From contig CAYPQM010000013.1 of the NCBI GenBank assembly GCA_964412845.1, positions 1-60,938 of the forward strand: DNA of 60,938 nucleotides, written 5' to 3'. This document shows positions 8,552 through 16,474 of the stretch, piece after piece. Within the stretch, counting starts at the first letter, position 1; every line of letters starts with the position of its first letter. The translations under genes were made by a program, and so were the position numbers. This DNA is from JAWWPY01 sp964412845. Lineage in GTDB: Bacteria; Actinomycetota; Actinomycetes; Streptosporangiales; Streptosporangiaceae. The notes under the pieces are model-generated. The model saw nothing but the letters and a program-made list of their open reading frames with translations. It was not told where the DNA came from and did not search any database.

Positions 8552-8644
8552 CTACTCTTTCTCACTGGATACGCCCGCGCTGTCGAACGTCGCGACATCA
8601 CGCAGCACTCGGGCCGCCTCGGGCGCGGAGAGCAGGGTCTTCAT
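8552..8644 (-). pseudogene. cobT: Remnant of cobT (C-terminal end only)
   Basis: A 30-codon reading frame ends in AARVLRDVATFDSAGVSSEKE. This resembles the C-terminus of nicotinate-nucleotide-dimethylbenzimidazole phosphoribosyltransferase (CobT), which usually ends in an ATFDEAGVS-like sequence. The frame continues upstream without an ATG as CGSGGHA, reminiscent of the GEGSGG-type loop in the same C-terminal region, and runs into the 3' end of cobD. Position fits too: it sits between cobD and cobU, where cobT is often found. The rest of the roughly 350-residue enzyme is missing, so this looks like an internal deletion. A GGAGG lies before the ATG, so a short peptide could still be made. Confidence 0.6.
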
Positions 8645-8657
8645 GGCATGGCCTCCG

Positions 8658-9707
8658 CTACCGCAGGCCCGTCCGCGATTGACGCACGCAGTGGGTGTAG
8701 GCCGTGACCGCAGCTAGCACAGCGGCCGCCGCGCCGACGAGCCGGGAGAGACGAACGGCACGGACGATGTCAGTGGCTCCTGGCGGCGGGCCGTCGCCGA
8801 GCGCGCCGCGCCGATCGGCCCGGCCCTGGTAGGTGTTCATGCCGCCCAGCCGAACGCCGAGCGCTCCGGCGAAGGCAGCTTCGCAGCGCCCGCCATTCGG
8901 ACTCGGGTGCGCTGCGCCGTCGCGGCGCATGGTGCGCAGGGCGTGCCGGGTGCTGCCGCCGACGGCGGGCGCCAGTATCACGGCTAGCAGGCCGGTCACC
9001 CGGGCTGGCAGCAGGTTGGCCGCGTCGTCCAGCCGGGCGGCCGCCCAGCCGAACCGCTCGTAGCGCGCGCTGTGGTGACCGACCATGGCGTCCAGCGTGT
9101 TGACCGCGCGGTAGCCGAGCAGGCCGGGCAGACCGCAGGCGGCTCCCCAGAGCAGTGGTGCCACAACAGCGTCGGACGTGTTCTCGGCCAGCGACTCAAC
9201 AGTCGCCCTGGCCAGTTCCGCCGCGTCGAGGTCCGCCGCGTCTCGCCCGCACAGGGCGGGCAGCCGCCGCCGGGCACTGTCCAGGTCGCCCGCTTCGATG
9301 GCCCTGGCTACGCCGGACGCCTCCGACGCAAGGCTCGCGCCGCCGAGCACGGTCCACGTCGCCGCCGCGGCCAGCGCCGCGCGGGTGGCCGGACTGCGCC
9401 TGGTGAGCTGCTGCAGCGCCAGGCCGGCCCCGGCCACTGGGACGGTGCAGGCCGCGGTGAACAACACGCCGCGCATCCGAGAGTCTGCCCAAGCCTGGTT
9501 CTCCAGCCTGGCCGCGGCCGAACCGAAGGCCGCCACTGGGTGTCCGCGGTGCGGGTCGCCGACGACGGTGTCGACTGCGGAGCCGAGTAGCAGCCCGAGC
9601 GCAAGCCAAGAACGCCGCGGCCTCAGCGAGGATGCGCGGGGTTGGGTGCCTGGCGGCCGACGGGGATGGACCAGAGAACCAGACCACAGCGTCCGCCCGG
9701 CCGTCAA
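8658..9707 (-). CDS. cobD: Adenosylcobinamide-phosphate synthase (CobD/CbiB)
   Basis: CobD/CbiB attaches aminopropanol (phosphate) to adenosylcobyric acid and is an integral membrane protein. The 349-residue sequence shows LGLLLGSAVDTVVGDPHRGHPVAAFG (about 37-62), ATVESLAENTSDAVVAPLLW, the GYRAVNTLDAMVGHHS signature, DDAANLLPARVTG, and near the end PSPNGGRCEAAFAGALGVRLGG, all family hallmarks. The first roughly 30 residues are basic and probably not needed, so the true start may be further in. It is the first gene of cobD-(cobT remnant)-cobU-cobS on this strand. No cobalamin riboswitch pattern was recognised in the 115 bases upstream. Confidence 0.92.
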   Translation of the reverse strand: MTAGRTLWSGSLVHPRRPPGTQPRASSLRPRRSWLALGLLLGSAVDTVVGDPHRGHPVAAFGSAAARLENQAWADSRMRGVLFTAACTVPVAGAGLALQQLTRRSPATRAALAAAATWTVLGGASLASEASGVARAIEAGDLDSARRRLPALCGRDAADLDAAELARATVESLAENTSDAVVAPLLWGAACGLPGLLGYRAVNTLDAMVGHHSARYERFGWAAARLDDAANLLPARVTGLLAVILAPAVGGSTRHALRTMRRDGAAHPSPNGGRCEAAFAGALGVRLGGMNTYQGRADRRGALGDGPPPGATDIVRAVRLSRLVGAAAAVLAAVTAYTHCVRQSRTGLR

Positions 9708-9822
9708 GATGGCGACGTCTGGCCAGGTAGCTCTGGGGCGCCCAGTACGCCACGACCCGATGTCGCGAAGTGTGGGGTATATGTCATTGACGACACAGCT
9801 CGCTGAGGCGCAGGTTTAGGAG

Positions 9823-10794
9823 GTGCACCAGCGCCGTGTCGTTTTCGTGATCTTCGAGGGATTCCAGTCGCTCGACCTGGCCGGGCCCTACGAGGTGTTC
9901 CAGCAGGCGGGCCAGCGCTCCGCTCAGTACACATGCCAGGTCGTGGCCCGCTCGGCCGGGCTGGTGCGATCGGGCAGTGCCCTGCCCGTGCAGGCCAGCT
10001 ACGGTGTCGGAGACCTTGATCCTGACGGGATCGACACATTGGTGGTAGCGGGTGGCGGCGGCGTCGACCAGGCCCGGACGGATGCGGAGCTGGTCGGCTG
10101 GATCGCCACTGCGGGGAGCGCCGCACGCCGGGTGACCTCCGTGTGCAGCGGCGTGTTCTTGCTCGCGGCCGCCGGATTGGCCACCGGTCGGCGGGTCACT
10201 ACTCATTGGAGCCGGGCGGCCCAGCTCACGCTGGAGTACCCGGAGCTGGTCGTGGATTGCGATCCGATCTTCATCAGGGACGGCCGCGTGTGGACCTCGG
10301 CGGGCGTGACCGCCGGAATGGATCTCGCGCTGGCCCTGGTGGAGGATGATCTCGGCCGGGACGCCGCGCACGCGGTGGCCCAGGAACTGGTGCTGTTCTT
10401 GCGTCGGCCGGGCAGCCAGTCGCAGTTCAGCGTCCCGCTGTGGTCGGCCCAGCCGTCCACGGGCCCGATCCGGGCTGTGGTGGCAGCGGTGCACGCTGAC
10501 CCCGGTGCCCGGCATGCCATCAGCGACCTGGCCGATCAGGCCAGGCTGAGCCCCCGCCAGCTACAGCGCAGGTTCGCCGCCGAGCTCGGCGTGCCTCCGG
10601 CCGAATATGTGGAGCGGGTACGCATCGAGGCCGCCCGGCGGGCGCTGGCCGAGGGCGATGACCCGGTTACCGTGATCGCCCGCCAGTGCGGTTTCGGCGC
10701 GGCCGAGACTTTGCGCCGCGCTTTCCACCGCCACCTCGGAGTCGCCCCCTCGGACTACCGGGACCGTTTCCGCTCACTGGAGGAGTACGCATGA
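9823..10794 (+). CDS. GlxA-family transcriptional regulator (DJ-1/PfpI plus AraC HTH)
   Basis: The first about 190 residues have the DJ-1/PfpI fold: VVFVIFEGFQSLDLAGPYEVF, then the nucleophile-elbow region VTSVCSGVFLLAAAG and the THWSRAAQL block. The last about 100 residues are an AraC-type double helix-turn-helix (ISDLADQARLSPRQLQRRF, then VIARQCGFGAAETLRRAFHRHLG). Members usually sense a small molecule through the DJ-1 domain and activate neighbouring catabolic genes. The GTG start at 9823 overlaps its own AGGAGG, so the true start may be the GTG at 9847. Its stop overlaps the next gene's ATG, which makes that DJ-1 protein its likely partner. Confidence 0.85.
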   Translation: MHQRRVVFVIFEGFQSLDLAGPYEVFQQAGQRSAQYTCQVVARSAGLVRSGSALPVQASYGVGDLDPDGIDTLVVAGGGGVDQARTDAELVGWIATAGSAARRVTSVCSGVFLLAAAGLATGRRVTTHWSRAAQLTLEYPELVVDCDPIFIRDGRVWTSAGVTAGMDLALALVEDDLGRDAAHAVAQELVLFLRRPGSQSQFSVPLWSAQPSTGPIRAVVAAVHADPGARHAISDLADQARLSPRQLQRRFAAELGVPPAEYVERVRIEAARRALAEGDDPVTVIARQCGFGAAETLRRAFHRHLGVAPSDYRDRFRSLEEYA

Positions 10795-11396
10795 CGACAT
10801 ACGGATTGTTGATCTTCGACGGCGCGGAGGAGCTGGACTTCACCGGACCATGGGAGGTATTCACCGCCTCCTCGATGCTGCGGGATCACGCGGACACCGC
10901 GGTTCTCATCGCTGAGCGGCCCGGCGCCGTGCGCTGCGCCAAAGGGATGCGCATCGTGCCCGACCACACGCTCGACGACCACCCGCCGTTGGACCTGCTC
11001 CTGGTGCCAGGCGGCATGGGTACCCGCCGCGAGGTGTCCAACCCGGAGCTGATCAAGTGGATCGCCCAGGTGTCCGCCGAGGCGACCTGGGTCACCAGTG
11101 TGTGCACTGGCTCGCTGCTGCTGCACGAGGCCGGGCCCGCGCGTGGCCGGCGGGTAGCCACGCACCATGCCTTCGAGGACACCCTGCAGGCGCGCGGTGA
11201 TGTCACTGTGGTCCGCGACGCCCGCTATGTCGTGGACGGGAATCTGGTCACCAGCCAGGGTGTGTCCGCGGGGATCGACATGGCCCTGTGGTTGACCGGC
11301 CGGATCCATGGACGCGATCACGCACGTGCGGTTCGCCGGTATATCCAGTACGAGCCCGCGCCGCCCTACCTGGCTGACGAGCCACTCCTGCACTGA
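10791..11396 (+). CDS. DJ-1/PfpI family protein (isonitrile hydratase-like)
   Basis: A 201-residue stand-alone DJ-1/PfpI domain beginning MTTYGLLIFDGAEELDFTGP, with the probable nucleophile Cys in WVTSVCTGSLLLHEAG and a following RRVATHHAFED block. The C-terminal YVVDGNLVTSQGVSAGIDMALWL is typical of the isonitrile hydratase/ThiJ-like branch. The start is the ATG of the ATGA overlap with the regulator gene, so both are made from one message. It resembles the N-terminal half of the upstream regulator and may have arisen by duplication. The substrate is unknown. Confidence 0.82.
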   Translation: MTTYGLLIFDGAEELDFTGPWEVFTASSMLRDHADTAVLIAERPGAVRCAKGMRIVPDHTLDDHPPLDLLLVPGGMGTRREVSNPELIKWIAQVSAEATWVTSVCTGSLLLHEAGPARGRRVATHHAFEDTLQARGDVTVVRDARYVVDGNLVTSQGVSAGIDMALWLTGRIHGRDHARAVRRYIQYEPAPPYLADEPLLH

Positions 11397-11473
11397 GAAT
11401 CACCGCTGCTCCGGGTGTGGAACTGACCGCCGGTCGCGCTGCCCGTCGGCCGTGCTCGTGCTCCCGGTGTGGC

Positions 11474-12646
11474 TCAGGCGGGTTGGCCGAGTTTCGCCCG
11501 CATCCACGGGTATGGGTCACGCAGCGGTGCTCGCCTGGCCCTGCGGCGCTCCTGAATCCGGCTGAGGGGCTCGCCTGCGGTGTAGTAGCGGCCCCGGCCG
11601 TTGCCCTGCGGCGTCAAGATGCCCTCTGACGCCAAGGTCGCCAGGTCTCGGGTAGCGGTCTGGTCGGTGACTGCGGCACGCTTGAGATAGGTGGCCCGGC
11701 GCACGCGATAGCCGAGAACGGCATCGAACATCGCATCTATCGCGCGCTCGGGAAGCTTGTGCTCGGTAATGATCTGGTCGAGTTCGATCCAGGTCGCGTC
11801 GGCCTCTTCTACCCGGCGTGCCACTGTCTGAGCCTGCATGTGATGTGCGCGCAGGTTGAATGTCAGCCAGAGGTGGGCATCGTCGCGTGGTTGCCAGGAA
11901 CCCTGGCCGGTATGAGCCAGCACCCTGTAGTAGTCCTCAGTGTTAGCCCCGAGCCACTCCTCAATGCTGGAGAACTCTGGCTCGCCGATGTCCGAACGAG
12001 TCAGCACTGATGTCGCCAGAGCTCGGGCCATCCGCCCGTTGCCGTCGCGGAACGGATGGATCATGACCAGATTCAGATGCGCCATCGCGGAGCGCACCAC
12101 TGGATCGCTGTTCATCCCGGCGTGCAGGCTCTCGACTAGGGCGTCTATGAGGATGGGAACCTGCGCGGCGTCCGGCCCCTCGTAGACGACTAGATCGCGG
12201 CGCTCGTCGCGGACGTAGATCGGTCCCTTGCGGTAGCGGCCGGGCGACTTCGAGTGATCATGGCTCAACATCATGTAGTGCATGGCCCGGATCTCGGTGG
12301 CGTCGAATGTCGCGTAGTCGTCCTCGCCCATCGCCAGGACGTAGCCCAGAGCCTGGCGGTAACCCTGGATCTCCAGGAAAGTCTTCTCATCTGCGCTAAT
12401 AGGCTCTTCACCATCCACCGCGGCGACGGCATCGTCTTCCGCGACCTGGTAACCCTCAATGCTGTTCGAACCTTGGATGGCACGGGCCAACGCCGAACGC
12501 CGTAAACCTCCCTCCCACCGCCTGGGCGTGCGAAGGACATGACGCAGTTCCTTGCGCATCTGGTGAATCTCGCCTAGGACGGCATCATCTTCGCTCGTCA
12601 GCGGAGGAGCGCAGTAGATGTTCGCCTGATGCGATGACGTATTCAT
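11474..12646 (-). CDS. Fic family protein (AMPylase fold) with N-terminal inhibitory helix and C-terminal winged helix
   Basis: The Fic core is complete: HPFRDGNGRMAR at residues 197-208 with the catalytic His197. The N-terminal SNSIEG (60-65) matches the inhibitory-helix motif of class II Fic proteins, whose glutamate blocks productive ATP binding until released. After the Fic domain comes a helical linker and a winged-helix segment (VRRATYLKRAAVTDQTATRDLATLASEGILTPQG). Such proteins transfer AMP or related groups to protein targets, sometimes themselves. It stands alone with no small antitoxin, in keeping with a built-in inhibitor. A leaderless-type promoter lies immediately upstream. Confidence 0.9.
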   Translation of the reverse strand: MNTSSHQANIYCAPPLTSEDDAVLGEIHQMRKELRHVLRTPRRWEGGLRRSALARAIQGSNSIEGYQVAEDDAVAAVDGEEPISADEKTFLEIQGYRQALGYVLAMGEDDYATFDATEIRAMHYMMLSHDHSKSPGRYRKGPIYVRDERRDLVVYEGPDAAQVPILIDALVESLHAGMNSDPVVRSAMAHLNLVMIHPFRDGNGRMARALATSVLTRSDIGEPEFSSIEEWLGANTEDYYRVLAHTGQGSWQPRDDAHLWLTFNLRAHHMQAQTVARRVEEADATWIELDQIITEHKLPERAIDAMFDAVLGYRVRRATYLKRAAVTDQTATRDLATLASEGILTPQGNGRGRYYTAGEPLSRIQERRRARRAPLRDPYPWMRAKLGQPA

Positions 12647-12652
12647 GCGGTC

Positions 12653-12687
12653 ATTCTAGCGCTCTCATGACTACTTAAACCAGTCAT
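12653..12687 (-). promoter_or_regulatory. Leaderless -10 box and upstream inverted repeat of the fic gene
   Basis: TAGAAT at 12658-12653 lies exactly six bases before the fic ATG, the geometry known for leaderless actinobacterial messages where transcription starts at the A of the ATG. Just upstream, ATGACT and AGTCAT (12667-12687) form 6-bp arms nine bases apart, overlapping where the -35 region should be. This could be an operator, possibly for autoregulation by the Fic protein's own winged helix (inference). Confidence 0.5.
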
Positions 12688-12793
12688 AGCATCACGAGCG
12701 CCAGTTCGAGGGCATGCGCGAGCGCTGACGTGGTGCGCACGTAGGCCCCGGGTGAGACATGAGGAAGCCCGAGATCGGGCCGCCCAGCCGGCT

Positions 12794-14167
12794 TCAGCCG
12801 AGCAGGTTCTCGCCCCAATACTGGCCGGGACGGATGCCGGGCGGACAGGCGAACACGGCGCTACCGGTGTGCTGGGTGTACTCGTTGAGCGCATCGGTGG
12901 CGAGCGCGCGCTGCAGGGTGACGAACTGGCCGGGGTGTTTCATGAACGCGATAAAGAAAAGGCCGCCCAGCAGCGTCCCGGTCTGCGGGTCGATGCCGTC
13001 GGTGAACGAGTACCCCCGGCGCAGGATCCTGGTGCCGCCGTTGTGTTCGGAACTGGCCAGGCGGATGTGCGCGTCGGCCGGAATACGGTAACTGCCATCA
13101 CCCTGGTGCGCGGCCAGGTCAGGTGGGGTGAATTCGGTTCCCCCGCTGAGCGGCGCACCGGAGATCTTGACCCGGCCGATGGTGTTCTCCTGGTCCTGCA
13201 GATAGTCGCGGTCCCAGTTCTCGACGAAGATGCGGATCTTGCGGGCCACCAGGTAACTGCCACCCCGCAGCCAGGGCTGCTCGCTCTCCGCGCCGACCCA
13301 GACGTGACCGCTCATCTGGCCGGTCTGCTCGGCCTTGATGTTGCGGGTGCCGTCCTTGAAGCCGAGCAGGTTGCGCGGCGTGGTCTCGGTCGCGGTGGTG
13401 GCGGACGTTCGGCCGAAACCCAGTTCCATCCACCGGTGCGAGACCACGCCCATGCCTAGCCGGGCCAGGTTGCGCACCGCGTGGAAGGCCACCAGCGGGT
13501 CGTCCGAACAGGCCTGGAGGCACAGATCCCCGCCGGAGTTGGCCGCCGCCAGGTTCTCGTTGGGCAGCCGGGGGAGCGGCGCGAGCGCGGTCGGCTTCCT
13601 GGGCGCGAGGCCGAACCGGTCGTCGAACAGCGATGGCCCGTACCCGACGGTGATGGTGAGACGGGACACCGGCGAGCCGACTGCCTCGCCGGTGTCGGCG
13701 GGCGGCGCGAAGGGCTCGCCGACCTCCCCGACCAGCGCTCCCCGGGTCATCCTGGCGGCGGCCGCGGTCCATTCCCTGAGCAGGTGCCGGAGGTCCGTGC
13801 GGCTCGCGCCGTCGACCACGTCCAGCGAGCCGAAGGCGAGGCGGTCCTGCGCGGCGGTCGCGATTCCGGCCTGGTGGGTTCCGTAGAAGGGGACAGTTGC
13901 CTCGGCGCCAGGCTCTGCTGCTGAGCCCGGGCCCGAGCGGCCCAGGAAACCGGCGAGTCCCCCGGCGGCGGCACCAGCCCCGAAAGCACCTACCCCGCCG
14001 AGCAGTCGCCGCCGCGACAGCACAGTCGGCGAGCCCAGTTGCCTGGCCTGCGTGTCTGGGCCCTGCCGCGTGTCCGGACCCCGCTGCGTGTCCCGGGTGT
14101 CCCGGGTGTCCCGGGTGTCCCGGGTGTCCCCGGTGGTCGCGGTGTCCCCGTGAGCGCGATTATTCAC
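12794..14167 (-). CDS. efeB: Tat-exported DyP-type haem peroxidase / deferrochelatase EfeB
   Basis: EfeB is the haem-dependent peroxidase of the EfeUOB ferrous-iron importer, exported folded by Tat. The sequence has the twin-arginine motif SRRRLLGGVG (51-60) followed by a Gly/Ala-rich hydrophobic run, the DyP motif GFKDGTRN (269-276) and, towards the C-terminus, DAHIRLASSEHNGGTRILRR containing the likely proximal haem His. The first 40 residues are odd: TRDTRDTRDTRD from a 9-bp tandem repeat in the DNA, then more Asp/Thr/Gln repeats, which lengthens the n-region before the Tat motif. It starts four bases after efeO and is the last gene of efeUOB. Confidence 0.93.
   Translation of the reverse strand: MNNRAHGDTATTGDTRDTRDTRDTRDTQRGPDTRQGPDTQARQLGSPTVLSRRRLLGGVGAFGAGAAAGGLAGFLGRSGPGSAAEPGAEATVPFYGTHQAGIATAAQDRLAFGSLDVVDGASRTDLRHLLREWTAAAARMTRGALVGEVGEPFAPPADTGEAVGSPVSRLTITVGYGPSLFDDRFGLAPRKPTALAPLPRLPNENLAAANSGGDLCLQACSDDPLVAFHAVRNLARLGMGVVSHRWMELGFGRTSATTATETTPRNLLGFKDGTRNIKAEQTGQMSGHVWVGAESEQPWLRGGSYLVARKIRIFVENWDRDYLQDQENTIGRVKISGAPLSGGTEFTPPDLAAHQGDGSYRIPADAHIRLASSEHNGGTRILRRGYSFTDGIDPQTGTLLGGLFFIAFMKHPGQFVTLQRALATDALNEYTQHTGSAVFACPPGIRPGQYWGENLLG
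14093..14137. repeat. 9-bp tandem repeat in the efeB start region
   Basis: CCGGGTGTC is repeated about four to five times in a row on the plus strand, encoding the repeated Asp-Thr-Arg triplet near the EfeB N-terminus. A length change by whole units keeps the frame, so the number probably varies between strains. Confidence 0.75.
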
Positions 14168-14171
14168 CGCC

Positions 14172-15401
14172 TTAGCTCACCCGGCGGGACATCTGGGAGA
14201 GCGCTTCGGCGAGCGCATTGACCGCGGTCGACAGTGCGCGGCGCTGGCTCGCGTGGACGGTTGTGTATTCGACATAGCCGGTGCTGTCGTACCCGGGACT
14301 GGCCCGGTAGGTGGCGAGCAGGCTGGACACTGCCTTGTCCCGGCGGTCAATGAGGGAGATGAGGCTCGGGTCGGACGCGCGAAGGTGGGGTGTCAGCAGG
14401 CGGACGACCTCCATCGCGGCGTCCACGTTCGCTTTGAAGACCACCAGGTCGGTATTGGCATAACGCTCCTCTTCACCGGTGATCTTCGAGGTGGCGGCCT
14501 CGTTGATGAGATCGGTGGCCCCGCTGGCCATCTCCAGCGGGTTGTACTGCGCCTGGTCAACCAGGGTCTGCAGTTGCTGCTCGTGGCCGACCAGCCCGGC
14601 GCAGACCGTCGCGGCGCCGGTCAGCGTGTGGTCTTGCCACATCAGCTGCTCAAGCTTGTGGAAACCCATGAACTGGGCCGCCACCGTGACCGGGTTCTCC
14701 CAGCGGCCGTCGATCTGGCTATCGAGGCTGCCCCAGATCTCGGCCACCGGCTCGATCCGCTCGTAGTAGACGCGCGCCTGCGGGTAACGCACCTTGGCTG
14801 GGGTGAGGCGGCCCGACTTGATCGCGGTGCAGAACGTCTGGGTGTGGCTGACCAGGGCGGCAACGTTGTGCCGCACATAGCTCCCGTAGCCCTGGACGGC
14901 GGCGGCCAGCGCGGGGACGGACTGCCAGTCAGGTCCGGTCGCCTTCCCGGTGACGGTGAAGGTCCAGCGCTCCTTGGCCGCGCCCGGGCAGCGGACCGTG
15001 TAGGTCCCGGGCGCGGCGGTGAGTGAGAACCCGCCGGACAGCCCCGGGGTGAGGTTCTCCTGCTCGCCGAGGATGTGGGCGAGATCCTTGCTGCGCAATT
15101 CGGCTTCGGATACCGCGCCGGCGCTGGAGTTGGTCACCGTGAAGTCGACCGGCCCGGCCTGCACCTTGGCCGGCTTCGGCGCGCAGCCCCGCGCGGTGAG
15201 CGTGATGCTGACCTTGGCCGTCGAGCCCGACGCAGCCGGCTTCGCCCGGCCGGTCCTCCCAGATCCCGCCGAGTTCCCGCAGGCGGCGATCACCAGGGCC
15301 AGCCCGGCCAGGGCAACGGGCCGGCCCAGCCGCCCGGTCAGCTGCCACGGCCGGTCCGGTGAACGAGTCCGGCGATCCCCGGCGACGGCATCAATGGTCA
15401 C
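14172..15401 (-). CDS. efeO: Iron-uptake lipoprotein EfeO (cupredoxin plus imelysin/M75 domain)
   Basis: The protein has a basic start, a hydrophobic segment and a lipobox ALVIAACG (Cys41), so it should be lipid-anchored outside. Residues about 65-150 form a cupredoxin-like domain (VSITLTARGCAPKPAKVQAG to YTVRCPGAAKERWTFTV). The rest is an M75/imelysin-like domain with the metal-site motif GFHKLEQLMW (HxxE at 248-251) and VEYTTVHASQRRALS near the end. EfeO is thought to bind periplasmic or extracytoplasmic iron and hand it to the EfeU permease. It lies between efeU (5-base gap) and efeB (4-base gap) in one operon. Confidence 0.93.
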   Translation of the reverse strand: MTIDAVAGDRRTRSPDRPWQLTGRLGRPVALAGLALVIAACGNSAGSGRTGRAKPAASGSTAKVSITLTARGCAPKPAKVQAGPVDFTVTNSSAGAVSEAELRSKDLAHILGEQENLTPGLSGGFSLTAAPGTYTVRCPGAAKERWTFTVTGKATGPDWQSVPALAAAVQGYGSYVRHNVAALVSHTQTFCTAIKSGRLTPAKVRYPQARVYYERIEPVAEIWGSLDSQIDGRWENPVTVAAQFMGFHKLEQLMWQDHTLTGAATVCAGLVGHEQQLQTLVDQAQYNPLEMASGATDLINEAATSKITGEEERYANTDLVVFKANVDAAMEVVRLLTPHLRASDPSLISLIDRRDKAVSSLLATYRASPGYDSTGYVEYTTVHASQRRALSTAVNALAEALSQMSRRVS

Positions 15402-15406
15402 GCTGA

Positions 15407-16279
15407 TCAGCTCTCGTCCGGTGTCGTGATGGCAATGGGGGCTGGCCGCGGGTGAACCGCCGCCGGCCGCCGCCGGGACCGGCCCGCTGGCCAGGCGACG
15501 AGCAGGGCCATCGGCATGAGGTAGCCGACCCAGGCGATCACCTCGACCCGGACCGGGAAAGGCTGGATGCCCAGCACGCCGGTCAGCAGGGACGACACCG
15601 GGGTCCCCGGGCGGACCAGCCAGGACAGGTCGAGCGCCTGGGTCTGGCCGATGGTCAGCCAGCCTGCCTCGTTCGCGGTGTGCACGGCGGTCATCACCAG
15701 CCCGGCGGCGACCAGCACCAGGATCAGGCCGGTGACCCGGAAGAACCGGCCCAGGTTGAGCCGGACCCCGCCCTTGTAAATGCCGTACCCGGCCGCGACC
15801 GCGACCGCGATCCCGGCTACCGCCCCGGCCCAGGACGACGCGGCGTCTCCGGAGGCGTGAAAGGTGGCGAGCAGGAACACGGCCGTCTCGAAACCCTCCC
15901 GCAGCACGGCCAGGAATGCCATTGCCACCAGGCCGGTGGCTGAGCCGGCGGCGAGCGCCGAGCCCGCGGCCGACTCCAGGTCACCCTTCAGGTGCCGGGC
16001 ATGCCGGCGCATGAACACGGCCATGTAGCTGACCATGCCCACGGCGACCGCGCCGACCACGGTCTCCAGCCCTTCCTGCTGGCGCTGGGGCAGGTCGGAG
16101 GAGATCACTTGCAGCACGACGGCGACGCCGAGGCAGATGGCGACTGCGGCAGCGGTGCCGATCCATACCTGGCGCAGCGCGTCGCGGCGGCCCTGCTGGC
16201 CGAGGAACGCCGCGATGATGCCGACGATCAGGGCTGCTTCGAGCCCTTCCCGCAGCCCGATCACGAATGTCGGCAGCAT
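15407..16279 (-). CDS. efeU: Iron permease EfeU (FTR1 family)
   Basis: The start is the ATG at 16279 (MLPTFVIGLREGLEAALIVG), preceded by GGAGCGG at suitable spacing; an upstream in-frame ATG at 16339 would put 20 hydrophilic residues before the first helix. The 290-residue membrane protein has two REGxE motifs, REGLEA in helix 1 and VLREGFETAVFL in the middle, as required for iron permeation in the FTR1/EfeU family, and about seven hydrophobic helices. It is the first gene of efeUOB, whose promoter carries two IdeR-like boxes, so it should be expressed when iron is scarce. Confidence 0.94.
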   Translation of the reverse strand: MLPTFVIGLREGLEAALIVGIIAAFLGQQGRRDALRQVWIGTAAAVAICLGVAVVLQVISSDLPQRQQEGLETVVGAVAVGMVSYMAVFMRRHARHLKGDLESAAGSALAAGSATGLVAMAFLAVLREGFETAVFLLATFHASGDAASSWAGAVAGIAVAVAAGYGIYKGGVRLNLGRFFRVTGLILVLVAAGLVMTAVHTANEAGWLTIGQTQALDLSWLVRPGTPVSSLLTGVLGIQPFPVRVEVIAWVGYLMPMALLVAWPAGRSRRRPAAVHPRPAPIAITTPDES

Positions 16280-16339
16280 GCAGTCCGCTCCCTGGCCTGG
16301 TGCCGGGCGGCCGGTCAAGCCGCCCAGCCAACTCCTCAT

Positions 16340-16374
16340 TTAGGTGAGGCTTACCTAAGTAAGGATTACCTAAG
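16340..16374 (-). promoter_or_regulatory. Two overlapping IdeR/DtxR-type iron boxes upstream of efeU
   Basis: TTAGGTGAGGCTTACCTAA (16340-16358) matches the known IdeR/DtxR consensus TTAGGTTAGGCTAACCTAA at 17 of 19 positions. A second, weaker copy, CTAAGTAAGGATTACCTAA (16356-16374), matches at 14 of 19 and overlaps the first by three bases. Iron-loaded IdeR should bind here and repress efeUOB. Confidence 0.88.
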
Positions 16375-16414
16375 CCGGGACTCCCTCCTCGTGTCAAGGG
16401 GGAGCACGGGAAAA

Positions 16415-16452
16415 GTGACCGGGCCCGGCAGTACAGAGCCGGACCCGGTCAC
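16415..16452 (-). terminator. Terminator hairpin separating the permease operon from efeUOB
   Basis: GTGACCGGGCCCGGC and GCCGGACCCGGTCAC pair over 15 bp with one mismatch around an 8-base loop, about 22 bases past the stop of the APC permease gene. Since efeUOB continues on the same strand, this hairpin should insulate it from the long operon upstream. Confidence 0.85.
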
Positions 16453-16474
16453 GGGCGCTACACGATCCCGGGCG

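Noticed and set aside
9708..9822. Cobalamin riboswitch upstream of cobD
   Set aside because: No B12-box or adjoining helices could be recognised, and the region is too short with the divergent gene present.
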